A stretch of 64,000 bases of DNA from Zhongshania aliphaticivorans (GTDB lineage: Bacteria; Pseudomonadota; Gammaproteobacteria; Pseudomonadales; Spongiibacteraceae), in assembly GCF_001586255.1 (NCBI RefSeq), contig NZ_CP014544.1:3256501-3320500 (forward strand). Direction: 5' to 3'. Position numbers and translations under genes: made by a program. Within the stretch, counting starts at the first letter, position 1, and each line of letters begins with the position of its first letter. The notes beneath the pieces are model-generated. The model worked only from the letters and a program-made list of their open reading frames with translations. It was not told the DNA's origin and did not search any database. Shown here piece after piece: positions 16,647-26,107 of this stretch.

Positions 16647-18932
16647 TTACAGAGGCTTGTCTTTCATATCCCGCAAATTGCTAATCACTGATTCTAGAGC
16701 GCGATCAAATTGACGGTCTTCGTCAATCAACAACACTGACTTACGCATAAGGGCTGCGGCCAGCTCGTCACGATTGAATTCCGCCACTTTAATACCGGAG
16801 CGATTTACAAAAATATAGCGACCAATACCGTTAATAACAGCGGCCAATCGACACCGCAGCATTTTGCCGTCGTCTTGACGCAGATCAACCCAATTGCCAA
16901 CCCGTAAGGACTGCAAACGCGCGGTTAATTGCGCTTCGTCCTCAGCCCGCATCGGATTTAGCTCGGCAGAGGCCATATCATTAGCAAGCTCATCGTCAGC
17001 AGCAAGCTCCGATTTGTCGTTATTAGCACCAAAGCTTTGCTCCAACACCGCATCTAAGGAGGCAATATCTGAGTCCGCTGCAGTCTCGGGCTTTACCGTT
17101 ACCGTTGGCGTGGGGGGCGCGTCTTTGCGGCTCAATTTGGCAAGGTGTAAACGCTCAAGCTGATCTAGCCACTGGCTAGTCTCAAAGCTATTCAACGATA
17201 CCCGATTGAAGCCTAATCTTAGGGTTTCAATCAATACCGGAAGTGCTGAGATCAATTCATTGCGATGACCTGGGTCGCTAGAGGGCTGCACACTCCAAAG
17301 TAAACGCTCAATTAAGCCGGCATCTTCAGCAAAGCGCTCGCTGTCGCGGCCATGCTGAATATAGCTTAGGAATAACACCTTGCTCCAACCCAGCTGCAGT
17401 ATTTTACTTAACACCGGTGGACAATCGACGCCAGCCAAACGCGACTCCAAAACACCGGCAATATGCATCCGCGCAGTTTCTGCGGTTGCCTTGCCATCTT
17501 CGGTGTCGACCGTGCGCTGAGCAACCAGCTCGGCCCGCCGCTTAGCCTTTTCATTAAAGGTGAGGAATTCCGCATGGGCGTCAACAAACACCTGGGTATC
17601 GACACCAAAATCACGCAGCACCCGCATAACGACTTTTTCAATCTCGCGGTACAGTGGATCTTTGTCCACCCCAGCGACCGGCGACCAGCCAATACCCGCA
17701 CTAACCAAGGCACTGAGTAGTTTGCGGGCGGGGTGCTCTTCATGACCGAAAAAACCCTTATCGAGCATGGCCATTTTCAGCACAGGTATCTGCAGCCTAG
17801 CAATTAAGCCTTTTAAGGGCTCAGCCAAACTGTCGCCTTCTAAAATATACTGAAATAAGGCGCCAACAAAATTAATGGTGTCTTGGTCCCGCTGGTAGCT
17901 CAGCGCCGAGGCATCGGTACTGGCAACCCGCATCACCTGAGATAAGCGCGCAATCAACTTCTGAGCAATAGCGCTAAAATCAACACTATCACCACCGTTT
18001 ATCGAGATCTGCACATTAAAATGCGTAAACTGCTCGTTTTGCATATCTTGCAAAGCGACCATAAACGAGGGCTTAGAAACCGCCGCTTTTGAGGCATCTA
18101 ACTCAGCGTCATTCGCGCTAAGCATGGTGTCGAAGGCATCAAATAATTGGGTAACCAACTCCGTTGACTGCGAACGTTCTTCAGCAGGCGCCTCGTTAGA
18201 CAACGTTTCGCCACTGGCCTGATCTTGGGCTTCGCCTGAGGCGCTCGGCTTGTTTGCCAGCAACTCAACAGGCAGGCCATTGGCCTCAAGTACGGGGCTT
18301 AAGGCATTATAGAACTCACCAAATGCACTAATAATCTGCGTATCAAACAGCTTAAACAAGACCAAGCGGGCCTTGATATCAATATCTAAACCGCGGCATG
18401 CCGAGCCCAGTGCTTCGGCAATTTTTGCCGGGCCCACTGGCAACTCTTTGGCCGCCAGCACTGGGCCATTCGTCGCCTGCTGCCACGCGGTGCACAGCAC
18501 CCAAACTTCTTTCAAAAAGCGACGTTCAGCCTTTTTTGCCATACCCTCCAGCGCGACCAGTTCTTCCAGCGCCTCAGACTCCAGCAAGCGCAACTTCGCC
18601 TGACCATTTTCTCGGGAACTGGCTTTAGTGCCGCTGGCGAGATTGAAACCTTGGCCAAAAGCCTCGGCAAAACCCATTTCAATAGACTGCCTATTCACCC
18701 GAATTTCGCGCATCGCATCAAAATACACATGCTGCTCACGGGCATTACTCGCGTCGTCCGCCAATTCAAATAAGGCATCGTCGACATCGTCTAGCAAACT
18801 ACAAAGACGGTCATTTAAATACAATACACACTTATCACGAATTGCGGCTATCGCCACCGGCAAGGCGGCGCCAGTCGACACCGGCTCGCGCCGCGACTGT
18901 AAATCCACTACCTTAGATGACTGATCTACCAT
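16647..18932 (-). CDS. DUF1631 family protein
   Basis: This large cytoplasmic protein of 761 residues belongs to the DUF1631 family, sometimes mislabelled thymidine phosphorylase. Its function is unknown. It is mostly helical, with a low-complexity acidic linker at about 225-275 and another at about 620-670. A C-terminal small beta domain (RVGNWVDLRQDDGKMLRCRL and IFVNRSGIKVAEFNRDEL) resembles PilZ-like folds. The position between nadC and ampD next to pilA is conserved in Pseudomonas. That neighbourhood, together with the PilZ-like end, suggests but does not show a link to surface motility or cyclic-di-GMP. Confidence 0.85.
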   Translation of the reverse strand: MVDQSSKVVDLQSRREPVSTGAALPVAIAAIRDKCVLYLNDRLCSLLDDVDDALFELADDASNAREQHVYFDAMREIRVNRQSIEMGFAEAFGQGFNLASGTKASSRENGQAKLRLLESEALEELVALEGMAKKAERRFLKEVWVLCTAWQQATNGPVLAAKELPVGPAKIAEALGSACRGLDIDIKARLVLFKLFDTQIISAFGEFYNALSPVLEANGLPVELLANKPSASGEAQDQASGETLSNEAPAEERSQSTELVTQLFDAFDTMLSANDAELDASKAAVSKPSFMVALQDMQNEQFTHFNVQISINGGDSVDFSAIAQKLIARLSQVMRVASTDASALSYQRDQDTINFVGALFQYILEGDSLAEPLKGLIARLQIPVLKMAMLDKGFFGHEEHPARKLLSALVSAGIGWSPVAGVDKDPLYREIEKVVMRVLRDFGVDTQVFVDAHAEFLTFNEKAKRRAELVAQRTVDTEDGKATAETARMHIAGVLESRLAGVDCPPVLSKILQLGWSKVLFLSYIQHGRDSERFAEDAGLIERLLWSVQPSSDPGHRNELISALPVLIETLRLGFNRVSLNSFETSQWLDQLERLHLAKLSRKDAPPTPTVTVKPETAADSDIASLDAVLEQSFGANNDKSELAADDELANDMASAELNPMRAEDEAQLTARLQSLRVGNWVDLRQDDGKMLRCRLAAVINGIGRYIFVNRSGIKVAEFNRDELAAALMRKSVLLIDEDRQFDRALESVISNLRDMKDKPL

Positions 18933-19185
18933 AATACTTTCGCCAAAATCTCAATGTAAACGCTGGAAATATAGAACGTAAGCCCCTGAACTGTCGAGCA
19001 AAAGCTCAACAATGACGCATAATTCACTTGAATGAAGTAGTTATACGGCAAATACCCCCCAAGGCACTACTGTTACAACTACTTACTAGCCCAAGCAAAA
19101 CACCATGAACATAGGCAGGCCAAGGCATGTGCTGGTAGAATAGCGGCGCTCCGAATTATCTTGCCAATAACCCCGGAAAATCACC

Positions 19186-20025
19186 ATGCAGTTCACAGCT
19201 CAATTACAGCGCGACATCACAGAAACCGTGGCCTTCGCCCTTAAAGAAGACATTGGCAGCGGCGACATCACCGCCCAGCTTATTCCCGTCACGCAGACCG
19301 CCAAAGCTCGTATTATTACCCGCGAAAACGCCGTGATTTGCGGCACCGAATGGGTCAACGAGGTTTTTCGCCAAATTGATAGCTCCGTCACAATTCACTG
19401 GCACGTTGCCGACGGCGATGCCGTAAAACCCGATCAGCTGCTTTTTGAACTAGCAGGCTCGGCGCGCTCACTACTCACTGGCGAGCGCACCGCCCTCAAT
19501 TTCTTACAATTACTCTCTGGCACCGCAACTATCTGTAAAAGCTATGCCGATATCGTCGCCCACACCGAAGTGCGCCTGCTCGATACCCGCAAAACCATAC
19601 CCGGCCTACGCACCGCCCAAAAATACGCCGTCACCTGCGGTGGTTGCCACAACCACCGTATTGGCCTCTACGATGCATTCCTTATAAAAGAAAACCACAT
19701 CGCCGCCTGCGGCGGCATCCCCGCCGCTATTAGCGCCGCCAAAGAAATCGCCCCCGGCAAATCCGTAGAAGTAGAAGTAGAGAGTATAGCAGAGCTAGAG
19801 ATTGCCCTAACGGGTAATGCCGACATCATCATGCTCGACAACTTTAGCTTGGCAGACATGAAAACCGGCGTTGAGCTGACAGCAGGAAGAGCCAAATTGG
19901 AGGCATCTGGGAATGTCGACACATCTACTTTGGCGGGCATTGCGGAGACTGGGGTGGATTATATTTCGATAGGCGCGCTGACTAAGCATGCGCAGGCGGT
20001 GGATTTGTCGATGCGGTTTAGTTAA
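19186..20025 (+). CDS. nadC: Nicotinate-nucleotide pyrophosphorylase (carboxylating)
   Basis: NadC converts quinolinate and PRPP to nicotinate mononucleotide in de novo NAD synthesis. The product, NaMN, is also the phosphoribosyl donor for CobT. The 279-residue protein shows [10 protein letters not shown] near the N terminus, [52 protein letters not shown] and the barrel-end segment [13 protein letters not shown]. The ATG at 19186 gives the expected length. It is followed at once by a strong bidirectional hairpin shared with pilA. Confidence 0.96.
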   Translation: MQFTAQLQRDITETVAFALKEDIGSGDITAQLIPVTQTAKARIITRENAVICGTEWVNEVFRQIDSSVTIHWHVADGDAVKPDQLLFELAGSARSLLTGERTALNFLQLLSGTATICKSYADIVAHTEVRLLDTRKTIPGLRTAQKYAVTCGGCHNHRIGLYDAFLIKENHIAACGGIPAAISAAKEIAPGKSVEVEVESIAELEIALTGNADIIMLDNFSLADMKTGVELTAGRAKLEASGNVDTSTLAGIAETGVDYISIGALTKHAQAVDLSMRFS

Positions 20026-20026
20026 A

Positions 20027-20055
20027 AAAATGGGGAGCCCGAAGCCCCCCATTTT
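20027..20055. terminator. Bidirectional rho-independent terminator between nadC and pilA
   Basis: AAAATGGGG at 20027-20035 pairs with CCCCATTTT at 20047-20055 around an 11-base loop. A-runs on one side and T-runs on the other let it serve both converging genes. Confidence 0.85.
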
Positions 20056-20073
20056 ATTAAACAATACTATCAA

Positions 20074-20568
20074 TTAACGACATGAAGACGGCAGATACTT
20101 TGCTTCAATACCCGCAGTAGTAGGCGCAGCGCATTTCCAAGCACGAACAGGCTTCACTGATGCCGCTGCGAAATCTGCAGCAACCGATGCGGTAGTCATT
20201 CCGGCATCAGAGTATGGGATCAGCTGGAGCTGCGTATTAGTAGTCCCTAGCTGTGAGATATTCTGAGCCGTAATGGTAATAACTCCGGCTGTACTAGTAG
20301 AAATAGTCTTTACATACTGACTTACCGGGCCCGTCGAGTCTTCGCCGCAACCAAACGAGTCGGCCGCAGTTGGAGCAGCTGCCATACCTGTTTGAGACGC
20401 TTCAGAAATTGACGCACGGCAAGATGATGCAGCCAAAACGACCTCAGACACCTTTGCGCGAGCCGTGTAATCCTGATAGGCAGGTAACGCAACAGCAGCC
20501 AAAATACCAATAATCGCTACAACGATCATTAATTCGATAAGCGTAAAACCTTGTTGTGTCTTCTTCAT
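20074..20568 (-). CDS. pilA: Type IV major pilin
   Basis: This 164-residue prepilin is the structural subunit of type IV pili. The short leader MKKTQQG precedes the PilD cleavage site and [20 protein letters not shown], with the conserved glutamate at mature position 5. The globular part has cysteines near residues 49 and 73 and two near the C terminus (WKCAAP, SSCR). The last pair forms the typical disulfide-bounded D-region. A strong ribosome site GGAGAG lies five bases ahead of the ATG. It is divergent from pilBCD, with a sigma-54-type promoter upstream. Confidence 0.96.
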   Translation of the reverse strand: MKKTQQGFTLIELMIVVAIIGILAAVALPAYQDYTARAKVSEVVLAASSCRASISEASQTGMAAAPTAADSFGCGEDSTGPVSQYVKTISTSTAGVITITAQNISQLGTTNTQLQLIPYSDAGMTTASVAADFAAASVKPVRAWKCAAPTTAGIEAKYLPSSCR

Positions 20569-20925
20569 TATTACTCTCCAAAATTAGATTTCTATTTCTA
20601 GTTGTGATTAAAAATCATCACTGGGCATTACGATGCAACACTTGCACCAAACAGCCCTCAGACAACAATATAAAAATTAAACATATAAAAAACAATAAGT
20701 TAAAAGCATAATGATTTATTACAACATATTTAAATGCACAGACTAATAGCACTGAAGCACTCCAAACGTGACAATTAATGTCAGCATCAGCCCATAACGT
20801 CACATTGATCTCCATTTTATGAGCTATTTTGGCCTTAAAAAGGCACTAGCTAACTTCTGATGTAATGCTTTATGTTAATTGAGGCACTATACTGTTTTTC
20901 ATACATATTCTAAGCGACTGGCACA
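20569..20925. other. pilA-pilB divergent control region
   Basis: This 357-base AT-rich gap separates the divergent pilin and pilB genes. It carries the pilA ribosome site (minus strand, just after 20568) and a sigma-54-type promoter at 20634-20649. An inverted TGACA-ATTAA-TGTCA at 20769-20783 could be an activator site. A -10-like TATACT at 20888-20893 could serve pilB, but no clear -35 was found. No small gene is supported. Confidence 0.7.
20634..20649 (-). promoter_or_regulatory. Sigma-54 (RpoN) promoter of pilA
   Basis: The minus strand reads TGGTGCAAGTGTTGCA. The GG and GC pairs are exactly ten bases apart and the TTGCA element is perfect. This would place transcription start about 55 bases ahead of the pilA ATG. 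In Pseudomonas, pilA transcription requires RpoN and the PilS-PilR system, so the match fits known biology. Confidence 0.75.
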
Positions 20926-22650
20926 ATGAATAGCGCAACGATCCCCTTAAACGGCCTAGCTCGACGACTGGTTTACGACGCAATACTTGATGAAGAAACC
21001 ATTCGCAAAGCAATTGAGGCTGCCCAGAAAGAAAAAAAGAGCCTAGTCACCCATCTTGTAGGGAAGAATTTGGCTGATGGGGTACGCATAGCGGAAATTG
21101 CCGCTGACGAGTTCGGCATTCCGTTTTTAGATCTGCGCTCCTACACCACAGAGCTAGCGCCCCAGAAAATAATAGACAACAAACTAATTAAAGCCCACAG
21201 GGCTCTTCCTTTATGGAAACGGGGTAAGCGCTTATTTATCGGCATGTCGGATCCCACGAATCTACATGCCCTAGACCAAATTAAATTCCATACTGGACTA
21301 ACCACGGAACCTATTGTTGTTGAAGAGTCAGCGCTTAATAGCGCGATCGAAAAATATCTATCTGCCCAAGAGGAATCTCTTGCCGACAGCCTTGGCGACA
21401 TGGACGATATCAGCCTTGAGAACTTAGACATTGAGGCGGTCGACGAAGACGGAGGCAATGGAGAGGTTGACCTTAGGGGTGTGGATGAGGCGCCCGTAGT
21501 TAAGTTTGTCAATAAGGTACTGCTTGACGCCATACGAGGTGGTGCTTCGGACATTCATTTCGAACCGTACGAAAAAATTTACCGCGTCCGTTACCGCACA
21601 GACGGTATTTTACAAGAGGTAGCGCGGCCGCCTTCTACACTCGGCTATAGACTCGCGGCACGTCTAAAAGTTATGTCGCAAATGGACATCTCAGAGCGGC
21701 GCGTACCGCAGGATGGCCGAATTAAGATGAAACTGTCTAAAACGCGGGCCATCGACTTCCGAGTTAACACTTTACCCACCCTGTGGGGCGAGAAGGTAGT
21801 ACTACGGATACTCGATCCATCATCAGCGCAGATGGGCATTGACGCCTTGGGTTATGAGCCAATACAGAAAGATCTGTATATGAAAGCACTAAACCAGCCC
21901 CAAGGTATGATTTTGGTCACGGGGCCAACTGGCTCCGGTAAAACTGTATCGCTTTATACCGGCTTGAACATTCTCAACACCCCAGAAAGAAATATTTCCA
22001 CTGCGGAAGACCCAGTCGAAATCAACCTCGAGGGCATTAACCAAGTTCACGTCAACGCCAAGGTCGGTCTCGGCTTCCCCGAAGCGCTCCGCTCCTTTTT
22101 GCGACAAGACCCCGACATTATTATGGTCGGTGAGATTCGCGACTTAGAAACTGCCGAAATAGCGATTAAAGCTGCGCAAACCGGTCACTTAGTACTATCT
22201 ACACTGCACACAAATAGTGCCCCAGAGACCTTAACACGCCTGCTCAATATGGGTGTACCGGCATTTAACGTCGCCACCTCTGTCAGCTTAATTATTGCCC
22301 AGCGCTTAGCAAGACGACTGTGTAAGGAATGCGCCATTCCCGCCGACGATGTGCCAAAACAAACGCTACTCGACGAAGGCTTTTCGGAAGAGCTGTTAAA
22401 AACCGCCAAAATAATGCACCCAGTAGGCTGCGACCATTGCAATAACGGCTACAAAGGCCGTGTTGGTATTTATGAAGTAATTCGCATCACCCCCGATATA
22501 TCTCGTATTATTATGGAAAACGGTAATTCCTTAGCTATTGCCTCTCAAGCACAAGCAGAAGGTTTTAATAATTTACGTCAGTCTGCGCTAATGAAATGCG
22601 CACAGGGCGTTACCAGCCTTGAAGAAGTCAACCGGGTTACCAAGGATTAA
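20926..22650 (+). CDS. pilB: Type IV pilus extension ATPase
   Basis: PilB is the hexameric cytoplasmic ATPase that powers pilus assembly. The 574-residue protein has the N-terminal MshEN-like region, then the GspE-type core. That core has SDIHFEPYEKIYRVRYRTDG, Walker A GPTGSGKT at about 332-339, the Asp box AEDPVEINLEGINQ, and the Walker B/His-box segment IIMVGEIRDLETAEIA to HLVLSTLHTNSA. The zinc tetracysteine site is CKEC and CDHC. It starts the pilB-pilC-pilD operon, two bases before pilC. No twitching retraction gene pilT is present here. Confidence 0.97.
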   Translation: MNSATIPLNGLARRLVYDAILDEETIRKAIEAAQKEKKSLVTHLVGKNLADGVRIAEIAADEFGIPFLDLRSYTTELAPQKIIDNKLIKAHRALPLWKRGKRLFIGMSDPTNLHALDQIKFHTGLTTEPIVVEESALNSAIEKYLSAQEESLADSLGDMDDISLENLDIEAVDEDGGNGEVDLRGVDEAPVVKFVNKVLLDAIRGGASDIHFEPYEKIYRVRYRTDGILQEVARPPSTLGYRLAARLKVMSQMDISERRVPQDGRIKMKLSKTRAIDFRVNTLPTLWGEKVVLRILDPSSAQMGIDALGYEPIQKDLYMKALNQPQGMILVTGPTGSGKTVSLYTGLNILNTPERNISTAEDPVEINLEGINQVHVNAKVGLGFPEALRSFLRQDPDIIMVGEIRDLETAEIAIKAAQTGHLVLSTLHTNSAPETLTRLLNMGVPAFNVATSVSLIIAQRLARRLCKECAIPADDVPKQTLLDEGFSEELLKTAKIMHPVGCDHCNNGYKGRVGIYEVIRITPDISRIIMENGNSLAIASQAQAEGFNNLRQSALMKCAQGVTSLEEVNRVTKD

Positions 22651-22652
22651 CA

Positions 22653-23864
22653 ATGGCAGCAGCTAAAACCGAAACCTTTGTTTGGCAAGGTGTAGACAAG
22701 CAGGGTCGCAAAACTCGCGGCGAATTGAACGCCCCGTCATCAGCTATTGTCAAAGCCCATTTGCGCAAACAAGGTATTGCTGCAAAAAATGTCAAGAAAA
22801 AGACAAAACCGCTCTTTAGCAACAAAAAGCCCATCAAACCAGTTGACGTTGCCATTTTCACTCGACAAATGGCAACCATGCTTAAAGCCGGAGTACCTCT
22901 TGTACAAAGCTTTGATATCGTTGCAGAAGGTGTAGAAAATCCCACCATGCAAGACCTCGTTACGGAAATCAAAAATGACGTTGCTTCTGGCGGCGGATTT
23001 GCCGTAGCGTGCGCTAAACACCCAAAATACTTTGATGAACTTTTTTGTAGTTTAATCGCATCAGGCGAAGCTTCAGGTACTTTAGAAATCATGCTAGATA
23101 GGGTTGCAACCTATAAAGAAAAGACTGAGGCACTAAAGGCAAAAATTAAGAAAGCACTCACCTACCCAATAGCTGTGCTAATAGTCGCCGCAATAGTCAC
23201 TAGTATTCTTTTAATAAAAGTCGTGCCTCAATTTGCATCTACATTTGAAAGTTTCGGATCAGAGCTGCCCGCATTCACTCAATTGGTTGTCGCAATGTCC
23301 GAATGGATGCAAGCAAATTGGTTTATTGTTTTGGCACTTACAATCATTTCCTCATTTATCTTCGGAAAGGCTAGACAAAAATACAAACGATTCTCCGACT
23401 GGGTTGACAAGATGTTACTCAAGGCGCCGATTATCGGCGACATCGTTTACAACTCAGTAATAGCAAGGTTTTCGCGCACCCTTGCAACGACCTTTGGTGC
23501 AGGGGTGCCCTTAGTAGACGCACTGAACTCTGTCGCTGGCGCTGCTGGGAATGCTGTTTATTCCAAAGCAATTATTCAAATCCGAGACGATGTAACGACG
23601 GGACAAACTCTTTACTCATCCATACGTTTCACAAATCTTTTTCCTAGCCTTTTATTACAAATGGTTTCAATTGGCGAAGAATCTGGCTCCCTTGATGACA
23701 TGCTCGACAAAGTAGCTACACACTATGAAGAAGCTGTAGACAACTCCGTTGATGCACTGACATCTCTTTTAGAACCTCTAATCATGTCGGTTCTTGGAGT
23801 CTTAGTCGGCGGCCTAATGATCGCAATGTACCTCCCCATATTCATGCTTGGCTCCGCCATTTAA
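22653..23864 (+). CDS. pilC: Type IV pilus inner-membrane platform protein
   Basis: PilC is the polytopic inner-membrane protein on which the PilB ATPase acts. The 403-residue protein has two repeated GspF domains, each with the cytoplasmic helical part (FTRQMATMLKAGVPLVQSF and FSRTLATTFGAGVPLVDAL) and membrane helices near 175-200, 225-245 and 375-400. The glutamate-rich SGEASGTLEIMLD and GEESGSLDDMLD blocks are typical. The start lies two bases after the pilB stop, so expression is coupled. Confidence 0.96.
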   Translation: MAAAKTETFVWQGVDKQGRKTRGELNAPSSAIVKAHLRKQGIAAKNVKKKTKPLFSNKKPIKPVDVAIFTRQMATMLKAGVPLVQSFDIVAEGVENPTMQDLVTEIKNDVASGGGFAVACAKHPKYFDELFCSLIASGEASGTLEIMLDRVATYKEKTEALKAKIKKALTYPIAVLIVAAIVTSILLIKVVPQFASTFESFGSELPAFTQLVVAMSEWMQANWFIVLALTIISSFIFGKARQKYKRFSDWVDKMLLKAPIIGDIVYNSVIARFSRTLATTFGAGVPLVDALNSVAGAAGNAVYSKAIIQIRDDVTTGQTLYSSIRFTNLFPSLLLQMVSIGEESGSLDDMLDKVATHYEEAVDNSVDALTSLLEPLIMSVLGVLVGGLMIAMYLPIFMLGSAI

Positions 23865-23900
23865 CGGGCGCGCCTCATCGCTTACACACGAGTATAGTTT

Positions 23901-24785
23901 ATGTCGTTCTTCGAAGCCGCCGCGAACTACCCGCTGCTTCTCATTACCTTATTAGGTTTCTTTGGCCTTCTCTTTGGCAGCTTTTTCAATGTAGTGATCT
24001 ACCGCTTACCCAAGATGATGGAATCTACGTGGAAATATGAGTGCGAAATTTTGCTCAGCGATGACGACGCAGCCGCTGAAGAAATCACGCCACCTCAGTT
24101 TAATTTGGCTTTTCCCAACTCCCACTGCCCAAAGTGTAATGCGCCGGTAAAGGCGTGGCAGAATATTCCTGTTGTTAGCTACGTGCTGCTGCGCGGGCGC
24201 TGCGCTTCTTGTAAGGCACCGATCGGCCTGCGCTACCCTACGGTTGAGGTCATTACCGCGCTGCTTACCGTCTTCCCGCTGTTAATGTTTGGTTTCACCA
24301 CCTATGCCCTTGCCGCCATTTTGTTTAGCTGGATCTTGCTGATTCTTACCGTTATTGATATTGACCACCAGTTGCTACCAGACCAACTGACCTTACCCCT
24401 CATATGGCTGGGCCTTTTATTTAACAGCGTTACCGGCAGCATTCCATTACAGGATGCGGTGTGGGGCGCCATTGGCGGCTATTTGTCGCTATGGTCCGTA
24501 TTTTGGTTGTTTAAATTACTGACCGGTAAAGAGGGCATGGGTTACGGCGATTTTAAATTACTCGCCGCACTGGGCGCTTGGCTGGGCTGGCAGTATTTGC
24601 CGCTAATTATTTTATTGTCTTCTGTTGTCGGTGCCGTATTTGGCGGTTTAGTAATGCTGCTACGTCGCAGTGACAGTTCCATGCCCATGCCATTTGGCCC
24701 CTATTTGGCCGGTGCTGGCTGGATCGCCCTGTTCTGGGGTGAAGCTCTGATTGACGGCTACCTTCAACTCGCTGGCATTCGCTAG
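23901..24785 (+). CDS. pilD: Type IV prepilin peptidase / N-methyltransferase
   Basis: PilD cleaves the leader of PilA and other pseudopilins at the inner membrane and methylates the new N terminus. The 294-residue protein has the N-terminal GSFFNVVIYRLPKMME, the zinc-binding cysteine pairs CPKC (from C76) and CASC, and the two catalytic aspartates in VIDIDHQLLPDQL and GYGDFKLLA. Eight or so membrane helices make up the rest. It follows pilC by 36 bases, and coaE follows by 26. Confidence 0.96.
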   Translation: MSFFEAAANYPLLLITLLGFFGLLFGSFFNVVIYRLPKMMESTWKYECEILLSDDDAAAEEITPPQFNLAFPNSHCPKCNAPVKAWQNIPVVSYVLLRGRCASCKAPIGLRYPTVEVITALLTVFPLLMFGFTTYALAAILFSWILLILTVIDIDHQLLPDQLTLPLIWLGLLFNSVTGSIPLQDAVWGAIGGYLSLWSVFWLFKLLTGKEGMGYGDFKLLAALGAWLGWQYLPLIILLSSVVGAVFGGLVMLLRRSDSSMPMPFGPYLAGAGWIALFWGEALIDGYLQLAGIR

Positions 24786-24811
24786 CCCCAATACATTACC
24801 TTATTTAGATT

Positions 24812-25420
24812 ATGAGCAAATTCATCGTAGGACTTACCGGCGGAATCGGCAGCGGCAAAACCGCCGCATCGAACCGCTTTGCGAAACTGGGCATTGGCAT
24901 TGTCGATGCCGATGTTATTGCCCGCGAAGTGGTTGAGCCTGGCAGCCCTGCCCTACAAAAAATAGCGGCGCACTTTGGCGACTCGCATCTACTCAGTGAT
25001 GGGCAGTTAAATCGCGCCGCCCTGCGCCAAACTATTTTTGCCGATCCGGCTGCCAAACAGTGGCTGGAGTCCTTGCTTCACCCACTCATTGCCAGCGAGA
25101 CGCAACGCCAACTGCAAAACGTATGTAGCGCTTACGCCCTATTTGTGTCGCCATTGCTGGTGGAAAGCCAGCAAAAAGCGATGTGTGATCGGCTTGCGGT
25201 GGTCGATGTGCCTGAGTCCGTTCAGTTAAGCCGCACCATGCTCCGAGACAATAACGAGCAAGCCCAGGTGGAACGCATTATTGCCAGCCAAATAGGCCGC
25301 CAAGCGCGCTTAGCCGCCGCAAGCGATGTTATTGATAATACCCTGGGCTTACCTCAGCTAGACCTGCGAGTTAGCGAATTACATCAGCAATTCCTCAAAC
25401 TCGCCGCCAACAAGGCCTAG
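24812..25420 (+). CDS. coaE: Dephospho-CoA kinase
   Basis: CoaE phosphorylates the ribose 3'-hydroxyl of dephospho-CoA in the last step of coenzyme A synthesis. The 202-residue protein shows the P-loop GGIGSGKT (10-17), DADVIAREVVEPG, the lid region HPLIASETQRQL and VDVPESVQLSRTM. Linkage pilD-coaE-yacG is conserved in Pseudomonas and relatives, although the products are not functionally tied. Confidence 0.96.
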   Translation: MSKFIVGLTGGIGSGKTAASNRFAKLGIGIVDADVIAREVVEPGSPALQKIAAHFGDSHLLSDGQLNRAALRQTIFADPAAKQWLESLLHPLIASETQRQLQNVCSAYALFVSPLLVESQQKAMCDRLAVVDVPESVQLSRTMLRDNNEQAQVERIIASQIGRQARLAAASDVIDNTLGLPQLDLRVSELHQQFLKLAANKA

Positions 25421-25453
25421 CAAGTCTTTTGAACAATTTGGAAACCATTTGCT

Positions 25454-25657
25454 ATGAATAAAGCGTCTGCCATCACCGTCCCCTGTCCACATTGTAAAAC
25501 GGAACTCGTGTGGGACAGCAGCAATCCATTTCGCCCTTTTTGCTCTGACTCATGCAAAAACCACGACTTAATTGCGTGGGCAAACGAAGAGCACAATATC
25601 CCCGGCGACTCGCTGCACGACGACGTTTTAAGCAGAGATTTAGAGCAAGATTTTTAA
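25454..25657 (+). CDS. yacG: DNA gyrase inhibitor YacG
   Basis: YacG is a 67-residue zinc-finger protein that binds GyrB and inhibits gyrase in E. coli. The sequence carries CPHC and a second cysteine pair in FCSDSCKNHDLIAWANEEH, the YacG signature for one structural zinc. The acidic C-terminal tail is usual. It closes the pilBCD-coaE-yacG run and converges with mutT after 27 bases. Confidence 0.93.
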   Translation: MNKASAITVPCPHCKTELVWDSSNPFRPFCSDSCKNHDLIAWANEEHNIPGDSLHDDVLSRDLEQDF

Positions 25658-25684
25658 GAGAACGAAGGGATATTCAAAGCAGCT

Positions 25685-26107
25685 TTAGATGACGTCGGCG
25701 CACTGAATCGCTTTGACGATGGCCACATTTGCCGCCGGAAATACATAGTCAGAAAGTGATTGCGGGGTGACCCAGCGCAGTGGCTGACCATCTCGCCCAA
25801 TGGCTTCACCGCGAAAACGCGTCACCAACCACACATCCAAAAACACCGTTTTATCGGCATAATCATGATTGATTTCGATTAGTGAACGGCAACTCGCAGC
25901 GTCAATATCAATACCGAGTTCTTCGTGTAGCTCTCTGGTGAGCGCCTGAGACACCGTTTCACCCGCCTCCACTTTACCGCCGGGGAATTCCCACAAGCCG
26001 CCTTGATGGGCATCGTTCGCGCGGCGGGCGATAAGAATATCGCCCAGCGAATTAACAATAACCCCAACTGCAACGTGAACGCGTTTATTAACTGCGGTAT
26101 TCGGCAT
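25685..26107 (-). CDS. mutT: 8-oxo-dGTP diphosphatase, Nudix family
   Basis: MutT hydrolyses oxidised dGTP to prevent A-to-C transversions. The 140-residue protein has the Nudix box spanning GGLWEFPGGKVEAGETVSQ to RELHEELGI, with the invariant REXXEE residues present. The open frame runs on to 26167, but that part lies wholly within argJ in another frame. The ATG at 26107 (MPNTAVNKRVHVAVG) begins directly at the first strand and overlaps the end of argJ by 20 bases. Confidence 0.93.
   Translation of the reverse strand: MPNTAVNKRVHVAVGVIVNSLGDILIARRANDAHQGGLWEFPGGKVEAGETVSQALTRELHEELGIDIDAASCRSLIEINHDYADKTVFLDVWLVTRFRGEAIGRDGQPLRWVTPQSLSDYVFPAANVAIVKAIQCADVI

Noticed and set aside
20919-20935. 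Sigma-54-like TGGCAC at the pilB start
   Set aside because: The distance to the following GC is eleven bases, not ten, and it would overlap the start codon.
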